Below are positions 6,850 to 14,511 of a DNA stretch of 42,146 bases, piece after piece (position 1 is the stretch's first letter; every line of letters starts with the position of its first letter). Source of the stretch: a virus. The notes beneath the pieces are model-generated. The model made no database searches. It had not been told where the DNA came from and saw only the letters and a list, made by a program, of their open reading frames with translations. The translations under genes and the position numbers were made by a program. The stretch lies in IMG/VR virus record IMGVR_UViG_3300024346_000158, positions 1-42,146 of that record; one strand, 5' to 3'.

Positions 6850-7293
6850 ATGAACCGTGAATCCGTATTCCAACAACTAAAAATTGATGAAGGAGTCGTC
6901 TATGAAGTCTATCTCGATCACCTCAACTACCCTACGTTCGGCGTGGGTCACCTTATCAAGGAAAGTGACGGCGAGTTCGGCTATAAGGTCGGAACAAAAA
7001 TATCCCCCGAGAGAGTTGCAGAAGCATTCGACCAAGACCTCGACATCGCAATCTCCGAATGTGTTGTACTATACGGAGAACGGTTTGATTGTCTACCAGA
7101 CGAAGTCCAACAAATCTTGGTTAATATGATGTTTAACCTAGGTAGACCAAGACTAAGTAAGTTCAAGAAGATGAATGAAGCAATTGAACGAGGTGACTGG
7201 AAAGAAGCTGCAAAGGAAGGTAGAGATTCGCGTTGGTATGATCAGGTCGGATTTAGAGCCCAACGATTAATGAAAAGGTTAGAAAATGTCTAA
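6850..7293 (+). CDS. e: T4-type lysozyme (GH24 endolysin), 147 aa
   Basis: The protein is a glycoside hydrolase family 24 lysozyme that cuts the N-acetylmuramic acid to N-acetylglucosamine bonds of peptidoglycan at host lysis. The catalytic triad of T4 lysozyme (E11, D20, T26) is present as E14, D23 and T29 in KIDEGVVYEVYLDHLNYPTF, followed by GVGHL. The C-terminal helices include MMFNLGRPRL and SRWYDQVGFRAQRLM, matching the T4 fold. No signal peptide is present, so it needs a holin for release. ATG 6850 matches the family's start; upstream in-frame ATGs lie inside the MazG-like gene. The next gene overlaps by eight bases. Confidence 0.92.
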   Translation: MNRESVFQQLKIDEGVVYEVYLDHLNYPTFGVGHLIKESDGEFGYKVGTKISPERVAEAFDQDLDIAISECVVLYGERFDCLPDEVQQILVNMMFNLGRPRLSKFKKMNEAIERGDWKEAAKEGRDSRWYDQVGFRAQRLMKRLENV

Positions 7294-8134
7294 GAACGCT
7301 ATATTTCAGTACATGATTGTAAGTGATGCCGTGGATTCACGGGGCCCTATTAAGGGGTATGATGGAACACGTTCCTCGTTATATAAAGAAATCGCAAGTA
7401 TCTCTCGTCAGTCCTTCGAACAGTATGCCAACTTTATTGGTGCAGATCATATCTACTCTGATGAACGTGTGACTACCAAGGGTCACGGTTGTTCTACCTC
7501 AATATTGCATGAATGTGCACGTATCTGGTTAGACCCCATCTTCGATCAATACGAAGACGTTTTATTCGTGGATACTGATATCATCGTCAATACCACCGAG
7601 AACATTTTTGACCACACTCAGAGTGGCGCTGACGTGTATGGGGTTCTAGAATCCGATTTCGTAACCGCTACCGGTGGTGGATACAACTCATGGGATTTTA
7701 ATTCAGAGACATACATGAACTTCTGTCGAAAGTTTGAGATGCACGACTGTCCTATCGTCCCCGTGATGCCACCTAATCGTCCGTCTAAGATACTTATCAT
7801 GAATACGGGCGTAGTCATATGGACTAAACAGGCACGTCTCAAAGCGCGAGAAATGTTTGACAAATGGGAAGATTGGTGTTATACTGGAGACTTCCACATG
7901 TCAATCATGAATGACCAACCGTACATCTCAGCGCAGTTCATGAAACACGAATTCGATGTTGAGACTATTGATACGACTTGGAACGACAGTCCACACTACA
8001 AGACCGAAGAAGAGTTCTTCGCGAAGGCCAAGTTCTGTCACTATACCGGTGGTGAATGGAAGGTTGACATGTTACGACATTGGAACGACCAACGATATAA
8101 AGTCAAAATGTGGGAGAGGTCATTAGTACCATGA
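7286..8134 (+). CDS. GT8-like glycosyltransferase, 282 aa
   Basis: The protein has a GT-A nucleotide-sugar glycosyltransferase layout. There is an N-terminal Rossmann-like half with LYKEIASISRQSFEQYA, a metal-binding VDTD motif (residues 95-98) within DVLFVDTDIIVN, an MNTGVVIWTK segment, and HYTGG near the C-terminus, as in glycogenin/GT8 enzymes. It would transfer a sugar from a nucleotide donor; the acceptor is unknown. It is the first of four glycosyltransferase-like genes in the 7-17 kb block. A small gene overlaps its stop (ATGA). Confidence 0.75.
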   Translation: MSKNAIFQYMIVSDAVDSRGPIKGYDGTRSSLYKEIASISRQSFEQYANFIGADHIYSDERVTTKGHGCSTSILHECARIWLDPIFDQYEDVLFVDTDIIVNTTENIFDHTQSGADVYGVLESDFVTATGGGYNSWDFNSETYMNFCRKFEMHDCPIVPVMPPNRPSKILIMNTGVVIWTKQARLKAREMFDKWEDWCYTGDFHMSIMNDQPYISAQFMKHEFDVETIDTTWNDSPHYKTEEEFFAKAKFCHYTGGEWKVDMLRHWNDQRYKVKMWERSLVP

Positions 8135-8292
8135 TTGATGCTGACGACGTATTTAGAATATTGGACGAAGAACATCAGAAGTGTTTGACATCTATACAGG
8201 AACTCTCTGGTGGAAACGGAAACCTCTATGTTCTGGCTCAAAATATAGCATTGTTACAGAGTCTACGTAAAAGAATAGAAGAACTTATTTAA
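8131..8292 (+). CDS. Small helical protein, 53 aa
   Basis: ATG 8131 overlaps the stop of the glycosyltransferase (ATGA), with GGGAGAGG upstream. The product is one or two acidic helices (MIDADDVFRILDEEHQKCLT, then LLQSLRKRIEELI), possibly a coiled coil. The function is unknown. Confidence 0.65.
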   Translation: MIDADDVFRILDEEHQKCLTSIQELSGGNGNLYVLAQNIALLQSLRKRIEELI

Positions 8293-8293
8293 G

Positions 8294-8340
8294 TTATTTT
8301 AGAAATAAGTGTTGACAAACCCTCTCAATTGTATTATAAT
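8294..8340 (+). promoter_or_regulatory. Consensus early promoter inside an inverted repeat
   Basis: TTGACA (8312-8317), 17 bases and TATAAT (8335-8340) form a perfect consensus promoter for 8375. Upstream is TTATTT-tag-AAATAA (8294-8308), the same inverted repeat at the same spacing as before the promoter at 1102. The -10 box and start site lie in the loop of a 13-bp inverted repeat (8317-8370). Confidence 0.85.
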
Positions 8341-8374
8341 ACCTAGGTATTTTGACGATTGAGAGGGTTTTTTT
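8317..8374 (+). terminator. Terminator-like hairpin spanning the promoter and RBS
   Basis: AAACCCTCTCAAT (8317-8329) pairs perfectly with ATTGAGAGGGTTT (8358-8370), and a run of seven T (8368-8374) follows. RNA read through from upstream would fold into a long-loop terminator-like hairpin that also hides GAGAGGG, the ribosome binding site of the gene at 8375. RNA started at the internal promoter begins after the left arm, so it cannot form the hairpin. The loop also holds the 12-bp palindrome ATACCTAGGTAT (8339-8350). Confidence 0.7.
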
Positions 8375-8536
8375 ATGGAGTATGATGATTCGAGAGTTCA
8401 CGAGGCTGTCAGTTGGCATATCTATTGTCAGGACAATCCTGATTGGTGTAATCTCAAACGAGAGTTAGGGGATATGGGGTATACTGAAGATGAAATCTTC
8501 GAGATACTACTGAATGTACGTGAAGGAGTTTTGTGA
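8375..8536 (+). CDS. Hypothetical early protein, 53 aa
   Basis: ATG 8375 stands directly after the T-run, with GAGAGGG seven bases upstream. The product (MEYDDSRVHEAVSWHIYCQD onward) is acidic and helical, with two cysteines. The function is unknown. It is read from a strong early promoter whose hairpin would silence it in read-through RNA. Confidence 0.7.
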   Translation: MEYDDSRVHEAVSWHIYCQDNPDWCNLKRELGDMGYTEDEIFEILLNVREGVL

Positions 8537-8537
8537 A

Positions 8538-9119
8538 GTGAAAGATAAAGTAATATTAGTAGATTGTGATGGCGTTATTCTCGACTGGGTATATGCCTTT
8601 GAGCAATGGATGAAAAGACATGAGTATTTGCCATTGGTAGATGCCCCTTCGTGTTATGCTATGGATGTGGCCTATGGTTTAGAAAGAAAGGAGATGAAGA
8701 AACTGATTCGTATGTTTAACGAGTCTGCCTCTATCCGAAAGATTCCTCCTCTTCGTGATGCGATCAAGTATATCAAGAAGTTACATGAGGAACACGGTTA
8801 TGTGTTCCATGCGATAACAAGTCTGAGCGACGATCAGTATGCTCAACATCTACGCACCAAAAACCTAATCGAGTTATTTGGCCCAACTGTCTTTGAGAAG
8901 TACGTCTATCTCGACACTGGAGCTGATAAGGACGACGCATTAGAACCTTATCGCGGCACTGGATGTTATTGGGTAGAAGACAAACCAGAGAATGCCCTTG
9001 TCGGTAAGAATCTTGGACTCAACGCCTACTTGATGGCTTGGGAATATAACGCGCACGAATACAATGTGCCTCGCGTCGTCAACTGGAAACAAATGTATGA
9101 GAAGATAGTCGGTGTATAA
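8538..9119 (+). CDS. HAD-superfamily phosphatase (nucleotidase-like), 193 aa
   Basis: The DCDGVILDW motif near the N-terminus holds the nucleophile Asp and the general-acid Asp of HAD phosphatases. ITSLSDD (about residue 92) is motif II, and WVEDKPENA (about 147-155) carries the acidic metal-binding motif. The overall length resembles 5'(3')-deoxyribonucleotidases, but the substrate could also be a sugar phosphate, given its place in a sugar-enzyme block. I prefer the GTG start at 8538, nine bases after AAGGAG and two after the previous stop, over ATG 8514, which has no ribosome binding site. Confidence 0.8.
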   Translation: MKDKVILVDCDGVILDWVYAFEQWMKRHEYLPLVDAPSCYAMDVAYGLERKEMKKLIRMFNESASIRKIPPLRDAIKYIKKLHEEHGYVFHAITSLSDDQYAQHLRTKNLIELFGPTVFEKYVYLDTGADKDDALEPYRGTGCYWVEDKPENALVGKNLGLNAYLMAWEYNAHEYNVPRVVNWKQMYEKIVGV

Positions 9120-9122
9120 ATA
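9115..9122 (+). promoter_or_regulatory. T4-type late promoter
   Basis: TATAAATA overlaps the stop codon of the HAD gene and lies 28 bases before the carbamoyltransferase start. It matches the T4 late -10 consensus exactly, implying late expression of 9151 onward. Confidence 0.75.
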
Positions 9123-9150
9123 ATCGTTTAATAGTATTCAAGGGTGAATG

Positions 9151-10674
9151 ATGAGAAAGTATGTAGGGTTTAGTGAGCACTATCACGACAGTGGTTTTGC
9201 GATCATTGATGAGTCAGGTAAGGTAGATTTCGCTACTCACGGCGAACGATATTCTAAGAAGAAGAATGATCCTCTTATCCCCGATGAACTCTGGGATATG
9301 GTATCAGATGAAGACCATGTATCATTCTATGAAGACCATACGGTTAAGTTCGATATGCGCGGAGGGACTGGAGTAAAAGGAAGCACCGATCATTTAGCTA
9401 AACGACCGGAAACCGCAGAAGAAACATTCAGTCGTATGATTATTCCCGATAGTCTGACGTACGATGTCAACCATATGCACCATGAGTCACATTGTGCGGC
9501 TGCATTCTACACGCGTCCGTGGGACGACAAACATGATACAGTCCTTGTGTCAATCGACGGTGTCGGTGAGTTACAGTGTGCTACCATCATGGATAGCAAC
9601 TTTAATCTCATCAAAGAATGGCAATACCCTAAGTCCGTTGGTCTCGTCTACACGACAGTTACCAAGTTCCTTGGACTACGTCCACTCGAAGATGAGTACG
9701 TGGTCATGGGCCTGTCGGCCTATCACAACACCTCGGCCGAGTCGAAAGCAATTACCGACTGGTTGATTGCATGGTGGGAGGACTTATCAGACTTAGCACC
9801 GGAATTGCACTATGGTATCGCAGTCGGTGATGCGGAGAATTCCCAACGAGAAAAAGACCGGCGTCAATTCCGTGAAGAGTTACGTGCGAAGGTGAAAGCA
9901 GTAGAAGACAAAGTTGCCGCACGTGCGGTACAAGACTTCGCAGATTATGCGATTATGCAGATTATGACCGAAGCTGCTAAGTATGGTAAGAAATTATGTT
10001 ACTCTGGGGGTTGTGCGCAGAATGTTGTAATCAACTCACGTCTATTTGAATTGTTCGATGAAGTCCACATTGCATGTTCGCCAACAGATGCTGGTTCTGG
10101 TCTGGGTACTGCTGCGATGTCTTGGGCAAAAGCAACCGGTAAAGATAAACTAATATGGAGTCCATATAGTGGATATGATATACAACGACCTATTAACCCG
10201 ACTGAAGTTGTCGACCATCTTCTTAGTCACAAGTACTGCGGAATCGCTAATGGCCGTGCTGAGTTTGGCCCTCGTGCACTTGGTAATCGCTCTTTAATCG
10301 CGGACGTACGATTCGATATACAGGACACTGTCAACACGATTAAACGTCGACAGAAATATCGTCCATTCGCACCAGCTATCCTAGAAGAGTTCGCAGATGA
10401 ATACTTCGAAGGGCCTATGAACGAGTATATGCAGTTTACGTCAATTGCGAAACACGACTATGCGCCTGTCACTCACGTAGATGGCACCGCTCGTGTCCAA
10501 ATTGTCAAAAAAGATTGTGAGTCGGTATTCCGTAAAGTTATTGAAGAATATTATGAAAGAACTGGAGTACCAATGTTACTAAATACATCATTGAACATTC
10601 GTGGCCGTCCTATGGTCAACGATGAACATGACGCAGAGTTATGGGAACAGAAATATAACGTTAGAGTATTCTAA
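9151..10674 (+). CDS. TobZ/NodU-family carbamoyltransferase, 507 aa
   Basis: The protein has both domains of O-carbamoyltransferases that use carbamoyl phosphate and ATP. The Kae1-like N-terminal domain has YHDSGFAIIDESGKV, GERYSKKK, a metal-binding HMHHESH (about 106-112) and SGGCAQNVVINSRL (about 284). The C-terminal YrdC-like domain has GRAEFGPRALGNRSLIADVR (about 366-385) and LNTSLNIRGRPMV near the end. Family members carbamoylate antibiotic sugars, Nod factors and, in one reported phage-type group, 5-hydroxymethylcytosine in DNA. The acceptor here is unknown. A late promoter precedes it. ATG 9151 fits AAGGG better than ATG 9148. Confidence 0.9.
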   Translation: MRKYVGFSEHYHDSGFAIIDESGKVDFATHGERYSKKKNDPLIPDELWDMVSDEDHVSFYEDHTVKFDMRGGTGVKGSTDHLAKRPETAEETFSRMIIPDSLTYDVNHMHHESHCAAAFYTRPWDDKHDTVLVSIDGVGELQCATIMDSNFNLIKEWQYPKSVGLVYTTVTKFLGLRPLEDEYVVMGLSAYHNTSAESKAITDWLIAWWEDLSDLAPELHYGIAVGDAENSQREKDRRQFREELRAKVKAVEDKVAARAVQDFADYAIMQIMTEAAKYGKKLCYSGGCAQNVVINSRLFELFDEVHIACSPTDAGSGLGTAAMSWAKATGKDKLIWSPYSGYDIQRPINPTEVVDHLLSHKYCGIANGRAEFGPRALGNRSLIADVRFDIQDTVNTIKRRQKYRPFAPAILEEFADEYFEGPMNEYMQFTSIAKHDYAPVTHVDGTARVQIVKKDCESVFRKVIEEYYERTGVPMLLNTSLNIRGRPMVNDEHDAELWEQKYNVRVF

Positions 10675-11003
10675 TGACCGAAAATGTACAACTGATAAAG
10701 AAGAAGATTGAACTAGAAGTTGAATTCGATACCACCGAGAAACCGGTGGTGGCAAACCAGTTTCAACGATGGTTAGATCTCGCCGAGGTCTTAGATGCAT
10801 ATCGTCTATTTCCTCGGGCCTTTATTAGCGTGTACATGTATCTATTGATACAGACCGTGGATTGGTTTATGACTATACCCGACCCAAACGCATCTCAGGC
10901 TGGATTGATATCGGTGGTTGTGGGTGCAGGCGCGGCATGGTTCGGTCTATACACTTCTACTGGGTCTGGACGTAGCAGTAAAAAATCATCTACTGGACAG
11001 TAA
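10674..11003 (+). CDS. Putative holin or holin-like membrane protein, 109 aa
   Basis: The start overlaps the carbamoyltransferase stop (TAATG). Two hydrophobic helices are visible: about 49-67 (AFISVYMYLLIQTVDWFMTI) and about 75-94 (AGLISVVVGAGAAWFGLYTS). They are joined by PDPNASQ and followed by a basic Ser-rich tail. The WFMxxPDPxxxQAGxxSVVVGAGAAWFG pattern is common in small phage membrane proteins usually annotated as holins. It would make holes in the inner membrane for the lysozyme at 6850. A second holin-like gene lies at 15460. Confidence 0.65.
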   Translation: MTENVQLIKKKIELEVEFDTTEKPVVANQFQRWLDLAEVLDAYRLFPRAFISVYMYLLIQTVDWFMTIPDPNASQAGLISVVVGAGAAWFGLYTSTGSGRSSKKSSTGQ

Positions 11004-11882
11004 ATGAAACCTTCTGAATTGGTAACTTGGCGAGGAACGCCTGGCGTCGGTGACTTTATGTGGGCACTGAATTCGTGTCACAGATATGCAGCCGACTATA
11101 ACATAAGAAAGATAAACTTAGAGTTTCATTGGGAACATGATGAAGACTACTTACATCATTTCGAAGACCCCGAAACAATTATCGAGAGACTGAACTATAT
11201 TCACAGTTTCTATCATCAAAAGGAACGTGTAGAAGTTCATCACGTGTTCAATGCTCAGGGTCGATACCGAGACTGGAAGTTTGACGATGATGTTATTTTG
11301 GAAAAGAATGGAGAACGTAGAATCGCTGCAATCCAAAGAGACAAAGCGAGATTTTGGTTCCAGTCTGGGGCGTATACTGATGAGAGCGGTGGCACAGTTC
11401 CCAATAGTGATTGGATCATGCGCAAGGATGCAATGCGGGAAATCGTACCAAATCGTTTAGTGTTTTGGAGACCGACTTGGAATGCGGAACAACCGCGTAC
11501 TTGGAAACGTCTCTTCACGCAATCTGATTGGGATATAGCTATTCAATTGTTGAAGGATCGAGGATTCGACTGTCACGAGATATCCTATAGAACGCCCGTA
11601 TCCGAAGCGGTCTATCTAATATCTACGTCTAGATTGGTATTGTGTTACGATGGTATTTGGCATTATTTGGCGAAGAACTTCGCAAGACCTCTCGCTGTAG
11701 TTAGTTCGGAGGGAGTCACTAGATACCATACTCCTAATGCACTACGATTACATTCTCAACACGAATACAAAGATAAAAATGTTTGGTGGTGGTTGGAGAA
11801 TGTCGAAATTCTTCTGGGACACACCAAACAAAAAGCAGTTAAATATGAAAGGGGATTTGAAGAATATTATGGAAATGACTAG
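11004..11882 (+). CDS. GT9/heptosyltransferase-like protein, 292 aa
   Basis: The N-terminus (TWRGTPGVGDFMWALNSCHR) resembles the phosphate-loop start of GT-B glycosyltransferases of the ADP-heptose type. The C-terminal VYLISTSRLVLCYDGIWHYL followed by AKNFARPLAVVSS matches the part where GT9 enzymes bind donor sugar (an Asp, then H-x-A near the end). Between them lies a divergent region rich in charged residues. The assignment rests on these two patterns only, so another GT-B family is possible. The start follows the previous stop directly. The last 14 bases overlap the radical SAM gene. Confidence 0.55.
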   Translation: MKPSELVTWRGTPGVGDFMWALNSCHRYAADYNIRKINLEFHWEHDEDYLHHFEDPETIIERLNYIHSFYHQKERVEVHHVFNAQGRYRDWKFDDDVILEKNGERRIAAIQRDKARFWFQSGAYTDESGGTVPNSDWIMRKDAMREIVPNRLVFWRPTWNAEQPRTWKRLFTQSDWDIAIQLLKDRGFDCHEISYRTPVSEAVYLISTSRLVLCYDGIWHYLAKNFARPLAVVSSEGVTRYHTPNALRLHSQHEYKDKNVWWWLENVEILLGHTKQKAVKYERGFEEYYGND

Positions 11883-12855
11883 AGAAACATTCAGGATTGA
11901 TAGGGCAGTAATTGAAGTAGCCGGCGGTTGTAACTATTCATGCTCAATGTGTCCACAAGATTTACGTGAAGGTGGACGACATAAAGGGTTCCGCCGCATC
12001 ATGAAACTCGATGAGTTCGAGAAGTATGTCGCAGACTGCGCACAGTATGGACTGAACGTGGTCAACCTAGACGGTTCCGGTGAAGCCACGATGGCGAAGA
12101 ACCTTCCCGAATATATTAAGGTAGTGAAGAAGTACGGCGCTAAGGCATTCATCTTCTCTAACGGATTTAAGATGGAAGGTCAGTACATGCGCGACTGCGT
12201 CGACGCTGGTCTGGACTTCTATCGATTCTCTTTCATCGGTGCAGATGAAAAGGATTATAGCAAATGGATGTATAATGCAATTGGTGGCCACTATGCACAA
12301 ATCCGTCGTAACATCGAAGAGATGGTTGCGTACGTCAAAGAGTCGGGTTCGGACTGTGTAGTATCTACCTACCACCTAATCACAAACAACAATAACATTG
12401 ACGAGGAACTAGAGAAGTACAAGACCTTGGTTGATGAACTAGGCGTCAAGACCGAGATATGGAAGATGCATAACTGGTCTGGCGCTTGGGATATTGGTGA
12501 TAACGCACGTAAAGGTAAGATCAAGACTTGTGGCCGACCATTCTCTCCGGATGTAGTAATCCGTGCCGGTGGTCTTGATAAGAAGACCGGTGCTGTACAT
12601 CCATGTTGTCAGGTTCTTGGTCGAGATGAAGAGGCAGTTCTTGGTCACTGTTCCGAAGATAATATCGCAGACATCTTTTTTGGTGAAGAGTACGAGACTC
12701 TACGGGAACAACACCGAACCGGAGATTATCCAGATTTCTGTAAGAGTTGCGACTTCTTGATCGAAGACCCCGAAGTTCTGGTATATACGAATCACGAACG
12801 AGATTTGATGAAGATGCATGGCACAAACTTCACACTCAATGATTATCGTGACTAA
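11869..12855 (+). CDS. Radical SAM enzyme with SPASM-like C-terminus, about 328 aa
   Basis: CNYSCSMC (C21, C25, C28) is the CxxxCxxC motif that binds the [4Fe-4S] cluster and S-adenosylmethionine. NLDGSGEATM and FSNGFKM follow as the expected beta-strand motifs. The C-terminus has a further cysteine set (HPCCQVLG, LGHC, CKSCDF), as in SPASM domains with auxiliary clusters. Such enzymes modify peptides, sugars or other small substrates. The start is uncertain: the frame is open from 11737, and ATG codons at 11800, 11845, 11869 and 11875 are candidates. I take 11869 because it overlaps the previous stop and precedes the conserved domain by 20 residues. Confidence 0.85.
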   Translation: MEMTRETFRIDRAVIEVAGGCNYSCSMCPQDLREGGRHKGFRRIMKLDEFEKYVADCAQYGLNVVNLDGSGEATMAKNLPEYIKVVKKYGAKAFIFSNGFKMEGQYMRDCVDAGLDFYRFSFIGADEKDYSKWMYNAIGGHYAQIRRNIEEMVAYVKESGSDCVVSTYHLITNNNNIDEELEKYKTLVDELGVKTEIWKMHNWSGAWDIGDNARKGKIKTCGRPFSPDVVIRAGGLDKKTGAVHPCCQVLGRDEEAVLGHCSEDNIADIFFGEEYETLREQHRTGDYPDFCKSCDFLIEDPEVLVYTNHERDLMKMHGTNFTLNDYRD

Positions 12856-12863
12856 TTAATAGT

Positions 12864-12871
12864 TATAAATA
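12864..12871 (+). promoter_or_regulatory. T4-type late promoter
   Basis: TATAAATA lies just after the radical SAM stop and 120 bases before the next gene. It gives a leader of about 105 bases that contains four inverted repeats (12894-12961). Confidence 0.75.
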
Positions 12872-12893
12872 TAGTCAACTTATAACCGTTTTA

Positions 12894-12961
12894 TCTCTGG
12901 CCAGAGAAATCGCACGTGCGGTATAAGGACAATACACTGCCTCCGAGGCAGACGAACGTTC
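12894..12961 (+). other. Structured leader: four successive inverted repeats
   Basis: The leader holds TCTCTGGCCAGAGA (12894-12907), CGCACGTGCG (12911-12920), CTGCCTC-c-GAGGCAG (12937-12951) and GAACGTTC (12954-12961). GAGGAAA, the ribosome binding site of 12984, follows. The repeats could be protein-binding sites on DNA, hairpins that stabilise the mRNA, or a translational switch. Nothing in the sequence decides between these. Confidence 0.6.
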
Positions 12962-12983
12962 AAGAATAACGAGGAAATAACAA

Positions 12984-13679
12984 ATGTCAGATCTATACGT
13001 AGAAGTATTAGGCGACAAATTCTTAGTAGGAAGCTTCAAATCCGGTACAGACATGTTACAGAATATGTATGGCATGTACTTGTCTATGGAATTTGAACGT
13101 ATCCAAAGTAATATCAATACAGCTGTTAATGGAACAGATTTGGGTTGGAATCGACTACATTCTACACATCTGGGGTTTTCAATTCTAGATGACCGCCACA
13201 CAGTTGGATCTCTAGTCGGCGGTACTGTGCAAGGAACTGTTTCTACAAACGATATTATCCGTGTGAAAAGAGACTATAAAGATGTATTGGTTCATTGTTG
13301 GAGAGAACATTCTCCTGAAATGACTTGGGATGATTTCATCAAATCCTCTATGGGATACTCATTGGTACAAGCTTTCGAAACCAGTCAGAGAGTACTAACC
13401 TACAATGGCGTCATTAAATACGAAAACTTGGTAAACGACCCACAGAAAGTCTTGACTGCACTAGTTGATAAAATGTCACCACGTTGGGTTAACGGCACAA
13501 ATGTTATTAAACAAACTACCGTGAATCTCAGAACTATCGAAAAGGTCATTGAAGGTTCGAAGATCCGAGAACTTCGTCAAAATCCAGATTCGATGTACTT
13601 AGAAAAAGTTGGCGTCTATGCTGAATGGATCACTCCAGAACAAGCAGAGCACGTAGATGCATTTGTAGCATCATTATAA
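12984..13679 (+). CDS. Sulfotransferase-like protein, 231 aa
   Basis: Residues 16-25 (GSFKSGTDML) resemble the PAPS 5'-phosphosulfate loop of sulfotransferases (family pattern PKSGTTWL). Residues 93-110 (RVKRDYKDVLVHCWREHS) resemble the 3'-phosphate motif, and TWDDFI with VIKYENLVNDPQKVLTALVD (143-162) matches the typical C-terminal region. It may transfer sulfate to a sugar or protein, though several positions are not canonical. It has its own late promoter and structured leader, and is followed by a terminator, so it forms a single-gene late unit. A structural protein is the alternative, given that strong unit. Confidence 0.55.
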   Translation: MSDLYVEVLGDKFLVGSFKSGTDMLQNMYGMYLSMEFERIQSNINTAVNGTDLGWNRLHSTHLGFSILDDRHTVGSLVGGTVQGTVSTNDIIRVKRDYKDVLVHCWREHSPEMTWDDFIKSSMGYSLVQAFETSQRVLTYNGVIKYENLVNDPQKVLTALVDKMSPRWVNGTNVIKQTTVNLRTIEKVIEGSKIRELRQNPDSMYLEKVGVYAEWITPEQAEHVDAFVASL

Positions 13680-13699
13680 TTAGTTGGTCATGAATAAAG

Positions 13700-13724
13700 G
13701 CGGACGCAATGTCCGCTTTTTTTT
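13700..13724 (+). terminator. Rho-independent terminator
   Basis: GCGGAC, a five-base loop and GTCCGC are followed by eight T. It ends the sulfotransferase-like unit. The ATTATGAGGTA just after it acts as the ribosome binding region of 13738, and the same arrangement is found after the terminator at 24697. Confidence 0.85.
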
Positions 13725-13737
13725 ATTATGAGGTACT

Positions 13738-14385
13738 ATGAAAGCTTTCGTCATTACCATTAAAGGTCACGAAAAATCCGAACAGGTCGCTGATAGATGT
13801 ATACAGACCGCAAAAGACTTCGGGTTAAATGTTGTTAAATTTGATGCGATAACTCCTGCCGATGACATAACGTCCATTTGCGCACGAGAAGTTATCCCAA
13901 TGAATAGATTCGTTGGCCAATACTCCCGTCTAGAAAACTCCGTATCAGCTTTCCTATCCCACTACTCCTTATGGAAAAAGTGTTTTCAACAAAACGAACC
14001 GTTCATTATATTTGAACACGATGCGGTAGTGAACAATCCTATCCCCACAACATTACCAAAATATGTTGGAAACATAGGAAAACCTTCTTACGGAAAGTTT
14101 GTTACGCCTTCTAATGGGTGGGGAAAGTTGACATCCAAACCCTACTTCCCTGGCGCACACGCGTATATCGTAACTCCCCAAGGTGCTAAACTCCTGATCG
14201 ATGCAGCACCATTCAATGCAATGACTACCGATATCTACCTATCACTATCACGATTCGACTGGTTGGAAGAATATTATCCTTGGTCGGCAGAAGCACAGGA
14301 CACATTCACCACAATTCAAAATGTCACGGGGTGTCTCGCTAAACACAACTATGACTCGAACTATGACATAGAAGATGTTAGTTAA
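13738..14385 (+). CDS. GT25-type (LPS) glycosyltransferase-like, 215 aa
   Basis: The protein starts MKAFVITIKGHEKSEQVADR, as GT25 enzymes do. It has AFLSHYSLWKKC (71-82) and IFEHDAVV (91-98) in place of the usual G-C-x-x-SH and EDD motifs, then FPGAHAYIVTPQGAKLLID. Family members transfer galactose or similar sugars to lipopolysaccharide cores. The acceptor here is unknown. The middle Asp of EDD is His here, which may alter metal binding. The end of the gene overlaps the first copy of a palindromic repeat (14377). Confidence 0.75.
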   Translation: MKAFVITIKGHEKSEQVADRCIQTAKDFGLNVVKFDAITPADDITSICAREVIPMNRFVGQYSRLENSVSAFLSHYSLWKKCFQQNEPFIIFEHDAVVNNPIPTTLPKYVGNIGKPSYGKFVTPSNGWGKLTSKPYFPGAHAYIVTPQGAKLLIDAAPFNAMTTDIYLSLSRFDWLEEYYPWSAEAQDTFTTIQNVTGCLAKHNYDSNYDIEDVS

Positions 14386-14490
14386 CTAACAAATTATATT
14401 ACTCAGGAAAAGTGTTAGTTAACTAACAAATTATATTACTCAGGAAAAGTGTTAGTTAACTAACAAATAAATAAATGTTAGTTAACTAAC
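14377..14490 (+). repeat. Four-copy palindromic tandem repeat (operator-like)
   Basis: The 14-bp perfect palindrome GTTAGTTAACTAAC occurs at 14377-14390, 14414-14427, 14451-14464 and 14477-14490. The first three lie 37 bases apart, as part of a 37-bp unit that continues with AAATTATATTACTCAGGAAA. The last spacing is 26. The final unit supplies the AGGAAAA ribosome binding site of the GroES-like gene, so the unit seems to have been copied from that gene's own leader. The first copy encodes the end of the GT25-like protein. Confidence 0.9.
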
Positions 14491-14511
14491 AAATTATATT
14501 ACTCAGGAAAA

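Noticed and set aside
14377-14490. CRISPR array
   Set aside because: The repeats are a palindrome inside identical 37-bp units. The stretches between palindromes are the same rather than unique spacers, and no cas gene is near.
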